Positions 55,911 through 64,000 of a stretch of 64,000 nt of DNA are shown in pieces; position 1 is the first letter of the stretch, and each line of letters starts with the position of its first letter. The notes beneath the pieces were generated by a model, which was given only the letters and a program-made list of their open reading frames with translations, made no database searches and had not been told where the DNA came from. This DNA is from Cryptomeria japonica (taxonomy: Eukaryota > Streptophyta > Pinopsida > Cupressales > Cupressaceae): contig NC_081406.1 in assembly GCF_030272615.1 (NCBI RefSeq), forward strand, positions 473,396,400-473,460,399. Reading direction: 5' to 3'. Both the position numbers and the translations under genes were made by a program.

Positions 55911-58900
55911 TGTGTGATTCATGGTTGCAAGAGACTGCAAGTACAATACCGCATGGGTGCAAGGTTCGACTCCATCTGGGTTCACAGGTTTGAGTGCTCC
56001 TCATTAACCCTTAGAAATTGGATTAGGTGGTCGGGAGACCCTCATTTGACCCTAGTCGTGCTCAAGAGAGCGTTGTCAGTCGTCTATCAGAATTCCTTTG
56101 GTTCGGTATGCAGGTCGTCTGTTTGGTTGGCTTTCTTGGATTGCGTGTTTTATGTGTGGTTAAATTGAGTAATTAATCCTTTATATTTTATTTGATTAAG
56201 TTGTGTTTATGCATTAAAAATTAAGGGACTAAATTAAAAAGGTTCCCTTTACGCGATTAATCGTTATTAGAATTGCTAAATTCAAATTGGTAGCTAGTTT
56301 AAATTAAATGGTAAATTTTAATGGATTAATTTATTTAGTTATGCTTTTGGAAAGGAAAGATTTAAATTAATTTGAAATAGAATTAATTTAATCTCTTTGC
56401 CTTTAAAAAATAGAAAGGTTGATTTTAATTATTTAAAGAAAATCAATTTTAATTAGAAAAGCAAGTTAATATATATATTTGATAAAGTGTGAAAGATTAA
56501 TTTGGGGATTTTATTTTAAATAAAAAAAAATATTTCCCTCATAATATTTTTGAGATTTAAATGTTAAGTTGTGTTAATTTGGAAAATTAGAAATTAAATG
56601 AGGAAGAGGCATTTTGATTTTTCGAAATTAGAAATAAATTGTGTAAAAGTATTTTTATTTTAGAAAGGAGATTTTTGGTCAAAAAAAACTCTGCATTGAA
56701 CCTAGGGTTTGAAAAATATTTTTTGAGAGGATTATTTTTGGAAAATGTTTTGGGGGAATTTTTTTTTTTTTGGAGAATGGAATTTTGGGGATTTTTGTAA
56801 AAGAAAGGATTTTTGGAGCTTGCAGGTTGGGCTCTCCTTCAATCTTGCCAGGATTGCTGGACCGATAGGCCTCTGGTTTATTTCATTGGCTTCTTTGTTT
56901 TAAAGAAATTGTTTTGGTTTTGTTTTGTAAAAATCTGGTTGTGTTTGTAGATAATTCCTTACTTTGTGTTTAAAATGAAATAGTTATAATTATATCTCCA
57001 ATCCAAACCCTCGTCTTCTTTTCCATCTCAAGTTTAGATTTTGGTTGCTCAGGTTGTTTTAAAATAAAAAAAATTGGGTTGGCTGTTTATAATGAAAATT
57101 TGTGAAAATTCCAAATAAATGGTTTCAAATTCAGGCTTTAATAAGAGAAATCTGTTTGTGCTTGGTTAAATGGAAATGGAAGAATGATAGAATTTTACTA
57201 GTCTCATTATTGGGGCTTTCTGGCGTTTTCATTTAAAAAATATGTTTATGCTGATCTTTTGTTATTCTGGAAAAGATCCCTAATTTGTTCTCAGTAAATT
57301 TCTGAGTATTGTTAATATATTTAATTTTGGTATTTCTCTATATGTGCATGAGGAAGTAATTTGTGGATTTGGGAAATGCTTGCCTATTTTTTTTGGTTCC
57401 TTTAAATGTATGTATCCTTAATCGGAAAAGTGTAATTTGGTTCTGGAAAAGATGAACTTGGAGAAATTATTTTTGAACCAGTAGGACAATGGTGTTTTAT
57501 TTGAAGATTAAATATCATATTTAGACGGTTAATGTTTATTTAATTATATTCATGTGAACTTGGTTTGAAAACTTGTAATGATGTATTTATGTTATGTTTT
57601 GATGCAAACAAACTTAGTGAGTTAGAAAACCAAAAATGACCTGTACCTAGGTGAGGTAGATAACTGCAATCAAATTTAGATCATTAGAAAACTTGATCGA
57701 CTTTTAATGTTTAAATCAATATGGAAAAAGATTGTCTCTACAGGTCATTGCTTATGCAAGTTTAAATTTCTATATTCGCTTTTGCTTAAGTAATGGAAAG
57801 ATCTTGATTTGTTCAATTGGACCCTGTCATTTGGTTGACTTGAGATACATGTTTCTGTCCTCGATCTCGAGTTTGACTGTTGTCTTGTGATGGTGTTATA
57901 ACTGGTCATGTTCAGTATGCGGGTGTCGAACGATGATTTGTGGTTGACCATAGTTGGTCAGGTCTCTAGATAGAGTACCATCAGTTAGTGCACCTCATAT
58001 GAAGTTGTGTTTGACCAAATGGTTGTTTCCTCCATTTTGAACTCTGGTTGCTTGACCTTGTGTATGTCTGGGTTTAGGAGTTCGTTGAGTATGGTCTAGT
58101 GTCGTATGGGAAAGTGGCTTTCGATTGGGGGCCACACCTAAAGTGGCTGCTAGGTAACCCATCAGAAGTGTGTCTAATAAGTGATAACCGAATAGCATAT
58201 TAGAGAGTTAGTTAATGAATCACTAAGTAAGATAATTGTGCCTCACACATGGGACGAGTGCTAACACAGACTTGATATGCTGTGAGAAGGCCTGAAATGG
58301 CAAACCATCATCCTTGTCTTCATGAAAGGATATGTGGGTCCACATGAGGCTTGGATGGGCCAGAGGTTTGGAATAGGTTGCTAGGGTAACCCAGTGGATG
58401 GGGTCGAAACCTATGAAGACCTGCCATGGTAACCATACCAGGTTGTGTGATGACACTTGTTCCCTATGTTCGCTAGTGTGTGGTTGTGTTGTCTTGATAG
58501 GAGCACTTTTGTGGAGTCATCCTGTTGCTTATGCCCTTTTGAGAACCTAATGTCATGCTAGACCTTGGGTTGTGATGACTTAGTTTTGCAGATGCTCCAG
58601 TGGACCTTTGTATTTGCTTCTATTATCTTTAGTTGGATCCTTTCCTATTCAGGGATCATTTATGTATATATTTGATTGATGTGGTTGTTGTATATTGGTT
58701 ATGTTCGCCTTGATGGTAGGATTGTATATGATGTGAACCTTATGTATTCTTAACTTATTTAAGGATCAAAGGGGTCTTGCAGTTGAGCAGACCTGAAGAT
58801 GTAGCCCTCTAGGGGTGAACTCCGATATCAATTTGGTGTTATGTGGTGCTTATGTTCTTATGTTTCTTTTTAGTTTTTAACATGTATGGATGACATTATG

Positions 58901-59575
58901 TTAGAATGTATCAATTGGATTAGATGAAATTAATTTTAAATGCATGTGTCTAGTCATCATATTAAATGCAAAAATTGGATCATGAAAGAATGTAGATTAG
59001 AATAATGGAATATATTCAGTTATTGATAATGAAATTAAGTATGCATAGAAAGAAATCATTAGTTTATAATGAAATTAAAGTGTGCTATAAAACTAGATGC
59101 ATGACTTAAGTTTTAATGAAAGTTTGAACGTAAGGGTTGGTTAAATCATAATGGATAAACTCGTTAAGTTATCTATCTTTTAACTTTAATGGATGAACGT
59201 CCACATGTTATCTATGTTTTAACTTTAATGGGTGAATTTCCTCATGTTAGCTACATCTTCAACCATAATGCATGAATGCATCCTATTATCTATAATTTTA
59301 ATTTACTGAACAAATTATATCCTTGTTTAAAGTAACAACATGAAATTAAATTAACCTGCTTAATTGGATCAAATGTCGTGAGTTGAGTTAGATGTTAGAT
59401 TAAGTAATCACGTTGGGAAACTCCTTAGGTATTGTTTAGTCTTTCTGCTGTGTTATTTGAGCTTTTGATAACTCATTGTATCATTATGTTATGTTTAATT
59501 TCTTTTAAAAAATATTTGCACTCCATTCATGTGTTTTAACTTTATCCCTTCGAGGTTTCCTGGAGGGGCATTATA
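55405..59575. mobile_element. TE10: 4171-bp solo LTR with extended terminal inverted repeats
   Basis: It starts TGTAGTGCCCCT and ends AGGGGCATTATA; ten of twelve terminal bases are complementary. Exact GAAAA duplications flank it. No ORF, primer site or polypurine tract is visible and its ends do not recur inside, so it looks like a single long LTR left by recombination. It includes a TA/CATA microsatellite, long T-rich stretches (56160-57500) and a more mixed part (57700-58850). Strand cannot be fixed. Confidence 0.75.
55580..55908. repeat. TA / CATA / TATACA composite microsatellite
   Basis: About 330 bases of alternating TA with regular CATA, CACA and TGTA interruptions. It yields long spurious open frames on both strands made of Y, I, H, T and M. 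Confidence 0.95.
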
Positions 59576-59580
59576 GAAAA
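59576..59580. repeat. TE10 target-site duplication, right copy GAAAA
   Basis: It directly follows the TE10 end CATTATA. Confidence 0.85.
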
Positions 59581-59622
59581 ACATCAATGCAACACATAAT
59601 CAATTCCTCCAAATTACCAACA

Positions 59623-59640
59623 ATCTCCCCCTTTGGCATT
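59623..59640 (-). other. TE9 polypurine tract
   Basis: The minus strand reads TGCCAAAGGGGGAGAT before the LTR start TGTTGG. Confidence 0.8.
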
Positions 59641-60110
59641 GATGGCGACACTAGATGTGAAAAACATCCAAGTGCCAAGAAATGCCAAACAAGTCTCCCC
59701 CAATGGAGGACATCCAACAATCTCCCACAAATGATATATCAATGAAGCTCTGAACCAATTATCTCTGCACCAATTAACCATCCATAGACCAGACTCAAAC
59801 TCCCCTAGTGGGATAAAACCAATATGAAATTATGTTCCTCCCCCTTTGACTGATATCTTTGTTAAGCTCTATTTTTCACATGTATATCTCTCCACCCTTG
59901 ACATCAATGCCATAAATATGACATAACATCAAATCAAAACCATAGATCCTCTAAACCACATAGCTAACTACTCCCCCTGAGTAGTAGCACCAACTCATCA
60001 ATCCAAAATGAATAATAGTTTAGATAATGTATATCGAACTGATGCCAATCACCATCACTTAAGTCTCTACCAGAGGGGCTGAGACCCCCAATCTATCTCT
60101 AAAGTACTCA
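59641..60110 (-). other. TE9 3' untranslated region, no gene seen
   Basis: This AT-rich stretch contains scattered CTCCCCCTTTG and CTCCCCCTGAG motifs, the inverse of purine tracts. No coding homology is seen. Confidence 0.45.
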
Positions 60111-60555
60111 AATGATTCCTTGGGAAAAGGTTTAGTGAAGATGTCTGCAATTTTCTCTTTAGTGTTCACATAAACTAGTTTGACTTTATTTGCTTCCACC
60201 TTTTCCTTGAAAAAGTTATACTTGATTGATATGTGCTTTGTCTTAGACTGAAATACCAGATTCTTTGATATGTCAATAGTAATAGAGTTATCACAGTACT
60301 AACTATCGGTTCATTACAATCTACCCTTATATCTGTCAACATTTGCTTCATCCATAGAACTTGTGTACAACTAGTAGTAGATAAAGAAGTACATGACTAT
60401 TTCTTTCTAATCCATGAAACAAGTTTCTTTCCAAGAAAGAAAACTCCACTGGATGTGATTTTCCACTCATCTATATCTCCAACCCAATCTGCATCTGTAT
60501 ATGCACATAGTGTAAAGTCATCATCAACCATAAACCATACCTGAAAATCCTTGCT
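60111..60555 (-). pseudogene. pol: TE9 RNase H, C-terminal part
   Basis: On the minus strand LCAYTDADWVGDIDEWKITS, GVFFLGKKLVSWIRKK, and STTSCTQVLWMKQML match the Copia RNase H, with the first catalytic Asp (TDADW). The usual AEYIA block is altered to a Ser/Thr-rich stretch with a frame break. Just downstream, KYLIDMCFVLD and FFKEKVEANKVKLVYVNTKE (a host-peptide-like tail of Copia pol) are readable to about 60130. Confidence 0.7.
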
Positions 60556-60860
60556 ACCGGAGCAAAAGATTCATCATAATAAATTCCTTCCTTATGAGAA
60601 TATCCTTTGCAGACCAATCTAGCTTTGTTCCTCACAACTTGTCCATCTTCATTCTGTTTATTCCTAAAAATCGACTTAGTTCCAATAACATTATTATTTT
60701 TAGGCCAGGGAACTAAAGTTCATGTGTTGTTCTTTTCTATCTGATCCAATTCCTCTTCCATAGCTTTCATCCAACATTCATCCTTACATGCTTCAACTAC
60801 TAATGTCAGTTCAATTTGAGAAATTAAGCATACCTCTTCAGTTGCCAACCTTCTCCTTGT
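60556..60860 (-). pseudogene. pol: TE9 reverse transcriptase, N-terminal part
   Basis: The minus strand reads DECWMKAMEEELDQIEKNNT, LVPWPKNNNVIGTKSIFRNK, RNKARLVCKGYSHKEGIYYD and ESFAPVARIF, the first blocks of Copia RT. Directly after, the frame jumps to the RNase H block TLCAYTDADW, so the YVDD active site and most of RT are deleted. Confidence 0.8.
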
Positions 60861-61320
60861 CATCACTCCTTTTCTCTTGTCTCCAATGATCTGATCTTCT
60901 GAATGATTCAACCTTACATACCTAGGAGTCTTCCGACTTTCTGTTTCTCTGCTCTGATCTTCAGTTATTGTTGAATTTTCTGGTACTACTGAAGTAACTT
61001 GTTCAACATTTTGTTCCAGTATAGGTGTTACTGGTTCAGTTATGATCATTTCCACTTCGGGTTCTCTCTCATAAGTTCTGATTTGACCTTTGCACTGCTC
61101 ATCCACCTTGACATTAGCGCTCTCCACAATTCTCTGCAATCTTTTGCTATAACATCTATATTCTTTGCTTTCATTTGAATAACCAAGAAATATTCCTTCA
61201 TCACATCTAGGATCAAACTTTCCAATTCACTACTAAAGATTCTGAAGTACTTAGCTATAGATGTATGACCAAACCATAACTCATAAAGTGAATTATTGGT
61301 AAACCAAACCAGATACAAGA
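60861..61320 (-). pseudogene. pol: TE9 integrase end and linker to RT
   Basis: Fragments YELWFGHTSIAKYFRIFSSE and, one frame over, CDEGIFLGYSNESKEYRCYS are the late integrase region of Copia. An acidic linker with TEPVTPILEQNVEQVTSVVP and a basic GDKRKGVMTRRRL patch then lead into RT. A frameshift splits the two integrase fragments near 61200. Confidence 0.72.
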
Positions 61321-61619
61321 TCCAACAAATCTTCGCCGATTATCCTTCAAACTGACTACTCCAAAGTCAGAAATAGACTTTCAGACCACTACCAGGGGCA
61401 ATGCAAGATCTGTCATCAATTTGCCTCTCCCAAGGCTAATGCCTTAGTTACCAGATGCATTTCCTACAGGTGCAACAACATTTTGTTTTGTCAGTTGAGT
61501 AACCAGGGTATATGCTTCAGCCGATTGATTCTCAGACTTCATAACCCACTTCTTCTCATGCTCCTTCTGAATATCATCAACCTTCTGCTTTCCCTTCTCA
61601 TTGGATTTTTCATTCTCTC
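61321..61619 (-). other. TE9 gag-pol junction, poorly resolved
   Basis: Between knuckles and integrase no protease or integrase core can be recognised, so both are probably deleted. A short SLKDNRRRF stretch is readable near 61335. Confidence 0.4.
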
Positions 61620-62612
61620 CCGGTTCTTGCTTCTACAAAATTTAGCAATGTGTCCTACTTTGTTGCATGCATGTCAAGTGACATTGTTCTTTTGATTAGC
61701 CATATGTCCAAACTTTCCGCATGCATGACATTTTACATTCATTCTACAATTTGTTGTCCTATGATCATACTTTTTGCAATTGAAACACTGACTAATACCT
61801 GAATTATTATTTTGATTGACTCTATTTCTGCATTGACTTGCCATATGACCAAAATTATTGCAAATAAATCATCTACCATTAAATTTATGTGCATTGGGTT
61901 GCCTTACTAATGATCTTTAATTCCGGTTGTTTGGTGGATTCTCTTGATTGTTCTTCTAACCAAATGTATCATCCTGATTTGCAGTACCAGAGCTTTCTCC
62001 ATGCTCAAATCCAAGATATCTAGTGTCACCACTATCCCTTTGATTCTTCAATAATTCATCAAGCTTTCTATAACTGACCTTGAACTTATATTTGTATTCA
62101 TTTGCAGCATCCAGATCACCTCTTAGGATTATCATCATTCTTTCCAACTCTTGCTCATTGTTCTGGGATTGCACCAATTCAGTTCTCAATATATCATTCT
62201 CATGCGCCAACCTAATGCATTCTTCAAATTTGTCTTTCAAAGATTTCACAAGATTTTTTGGTCTTCAATCTCCTTGGACATCCTCATGGTTAGGGCTTGC
62301 ATTTCATTCTTGATGACACCATTTTCTTGACTCAACTTCTGACATAGTTCCTTAAGAGCATTCTTTTCTCCATCATCCTGATTTTGTAATTGATCACAAA
62401 GTTCTTTCCTTTTGGCTTGTGTAGATGACAACCTTTCTTGTAGAGTAAAGATGAATTCCTTCGCAGATCTCAACTCATCTTGCAGCTTCATGTTCCTCAA
62501 CCTTTCAGCATCATAGTCTTCAAGAGCCACTTGAAGTTCTTTCCTCAAACTCATCTCCATAGATTCTAGATACAAGATCTTCCTCAAGCTATTAGATTTA
62601 TTCCTAGGCACT
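61620..62612 (-). pseudogene. gag: TE9 Gag remnant: coiled coil plus four-knuckle array
   Basis: Directly after the primer site the minus strand encodes a long coiled coil (SLRKELQVALEDYDAERLRN, KLQDELRSAKEFIFTLQERL, then ECIRLAHENDILRTELVQ) from about 62600 to 61990. The knuckles are FICNNFGHMASQC (first Cys lost), CFNCKKYDHRTTNC, CHACGKFGHMANQK (last Cys lost) and a fourth with a TGA at the first Cys (HACNKVGHIAKFC). Only a small frame break separates the two coiled-coil pieces. The capsid N-terminus is absent. Confidence 0.72.
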
Positions 62613-62614
62613 AG

Positions 62615-62626
62615 GCTTTGATACCA
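62615..62626 (-). other. TE9 primer binding site (tRNA-Met type)
   Basis: TGGTATCAAAGC on the minus strand, one base from the perfect TE8 site, two bases after the LTR. Confidence 0.8.
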
Positions 62627-62628
62627 AT

Positions 62629-63813
62629 TGTTGGAATCCAATAACACTGAGAGGGGGGGGTGAATCAGTGTTTCCTGCTGGAATGATTAATTTTAACCTT
62701 ATTAGCACAACAACTTAACAATCGATATGCATAAAATCAAATAACAATAAGTAATAATGCAACCACAAATATGAACACCATAACACAAAGATTTATACGT
62801 GGAAAACCTCAAAGAGGAAAAACCATGGTGGGATTGGAGACCCACAATATCTATCCAATGATTAGCTGAATAAATATTACATATAAGGGGCTTGCACATG
62901 CATGAAGGACAACAACCTAGAGCACACTGCTCATTACAAAATGAGCTGCACTGACTATAGAAAACTACAGACTATAATCTGAAAATAAGATTGAACTACA
63001 AGTATAGCATCTCCTATGCCTGAGTACAATTTTGGTTAAGCTCAATGTCAAAGGTCTTAAACCTCTTTCACAAACCCAATTCGATCACTTATGATCAACC
63101 AAAACCTCTGCATATGATTACAACTTTATTCGCACACAGATAATCACATAACCCATCTGTGACCATGATCTACAAAAGAGATCTTACATCATATTTATAC
63201 CAAACTGAGACCTAAACAATTAGGTCGACCACCTAAAAGATAATACAATAAATCCATTACATAAACCTGCAAACCAATGATAATCCAAGTTAGCCTAAGA
63301 CCGAAACAACATTAACCAAACAATAAATCCAACTGGTAACACATCGGGAGCATCCACCAACACATTACATAAACCAGTCCATAACATAACAGAATAACTT
63401 TAGGTCCAATGCTAAATGCAACATCACTGATCAACTAGAATATGAACATGATAACCATCATCATCCCAAAAACCTTCTAGAACTCGCACCAACACCACTT
63501 ATCAAATCCATCAAAAGATCTTCAACAAAGCTCTACTGGTAAAACCCTTACCAGTAACCAAAAGGCTTACTAGAACATATGATAGCTTTCAGATCACCAA
63601 ATTCCTAACCAACTAAATATAACATGCATCTGAATGACATGAATGACCAAACCAAACCAATTCCACCAAATGGAATATACCAGAGATGATCTCCAGATCA
63701 CCATCACAATCCAACCACTCCACCAGAACCTGGTAGACAACCAAACAAGCTAGTGTTGACATCAATGACAAACATCAATACAACACATAATCAATTCCTC
63801 CAAATTGCCAACA
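62629..63813 (-). repeat. TE9 5' LTR (right), 1185 bp
   Basis: It starts TGTTGGAATCC and ends ATTGCCAACA on the plus strand. The end module GAGAGGGGGGGGTGAATCA is near 62650. Confidence 0.92.
62797..62832 (-). promoter_or_regulatory. Shared Copia LTR module with TATA-like tail (TE9 right LTR)
   Basis: The minus strand reads GGTTTTTCCTCTTTGAGG followed by TTTTCCACGTATAAATC. It lies about 165 bases before the LTR end in element orientation, a sensible place for a TATA box with the RNA start just downstream. The left TE9 LTR has the same module near 54420. Confidence 0.5.
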
Positions 63814-64000
63814 ATGTGAACCAAACAACTGCTACCACATGGAAATCATAGCTTACCATACCCTACTCGCAACTCAGTCAATTATTGAACTTTCCCACTG
63901 AGTGCCGAGTGTGACATCCGACGCACCAAGGAGGCCCCACATGTATACATCATCATCTTGATGAACCAATGCACAACCGCTAGTTGGACATCAAACCGCA
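63814..64000 (-). repeat. TE8 5' LTR, continuation after TE9
   Basis: It resumes at ATGTGAACCAAACAACTG, matching 45218-45405, and runs off the window. Confidence 0.88.

Larger units (their letters stand above)
54255..59622 (-). repeat. TE9 3' LTR (left), split by TE10
   Basis: Its parts 54255-55404 and 59581-59622 match 62629-63813 in order. About one base in ten differs over the first 150 positions, so TE9 looks older than TE1. Confidence 0.88.
54255..63813 (-). mobile_element. TE9: defective Copia element inserted in the TE8 LTR
   Basis: The LTRs are at 54255-59622 (split by TE10) and 62629-63813. The primer site abuts the right LTR and the polypurine tract abuts the left. The internal region is only 3 kb: coiled coil, knuckles, an integrase end, the start of RT and the end of RNase H. 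Several blocks are deleted. Confidence 0.88.
42535..64000 (-). mobile_element. TE8: gag-only Copia-type element with very long LTRs, split by TE9
   Basis: The left block 42535-45405 repeats at 51569-54254 plus 63814-64000, so both LTRs are present and the right one runs off the window. The primer site at 51555-51566 and a polypurine-like tract at 48492-48511 fix the minus orientation. Between them lies only gag; no protease, integrase or RT is seen. Left LTR length would be near 6 kb if the end at 48491 is right. Confidence 0.78.

Noticed and set aside
55922-55980. Possible tRNA gene
   Set aside because: Only the B-box word fits. The T-stem does not pair well and no acceptor stem or anticodon arm can be drawn.
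55502-56168. Several 85-174-codon open frames on both strands
   Set aside because: They are translations of the TA/CATA microsatellite (Y, I, H, T, M only) with short tails, not genes.

Overview
This window looks like intergenic DNA from a large, repeat-rich plant nuclear genome. I see no host gene, no rRNA, no convincing tRNA and no CRISPR. The evidence is dense nests of Ty3/Gypsy and Ty1/Copia LTR retrotransposons of plant lineages: Tat/Ogre-like, Tekay-like chromovirus, and Copia elements with a tRNA-Met-type primer site. An antisense plant-mobile-domain gene, very AT-rich spacers and mostly decayed copies fit the same picture. A gymnosperm or another giant-genome seed plant would fit, but the sequence alone does not prove the taxon.

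Layout, left to right. 1-11021 (+): TE1, a Tat-like Gypsy element with its 5' LTR cut by the window edge. It has a long repeated leader, a gag-protease frame joined to the very end of integrase with RT, RNase H and the integrase core missing, an antisense two-exon plant-mobile-domain gene, a row of covarying hairpins, and a complete 3' LTR. 11027-17004 (-): TE2, a chromodomain Gypsy element with an almost complete gag-pol in one frame broken only by nonsense codons. Its 5' end is fused in frame to a Copia zinc-knuckle gag (TE3, 17005-19245). 19459-41517 (-): TE4, a Tat/Ogre-like element with an extra ORF upstream of gag that begins inside the LTR and an RNase H domain between protease and RT. 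TE4 contains TE5 (21667-24180, a miniature LTR element rearranged into a large foldback) and TE6 (28383-36255, a Copia-type element with exact CAAAG target duplications, no pol and a long unrecognised ORF). TE6 itself carries a solo LTR (28599-30013). 41518-42534 (-): TE7, a partly duplicated Copia RT fragment. 42535 to beyond the window end (-): TE8, a gag-only Copia-type element with very long LTRs. Its right LTR is split by TE9 (54255-63813, defective Copia), whose own left LTR is split by a 4.17-kb solo LTR (TE10, 55405-59575, exact GAAAA duplications).

How the parts relate: none of the elements looks able to move by itself. TE1, TE6, TE8 and TE9 keep LTRs and gag-like or accessory ORFs but have lost all or most of pol, so any movement would need enzymes supplied from elsewhere. 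The four Copia-type elements share one gag design, a coiled coil next to about four CCHC knuckles, and share LTR end modules despite different LTR bodies. The most unusual observations are the covarying hairpin row inside the intron-like stretch of the antisense gene, the LTR-initiated extra ORF and misplaced RNase H of TE4, the unknown ORF of TE6, and the in-frame Copia/Gypsy gag chimera at about 17004.
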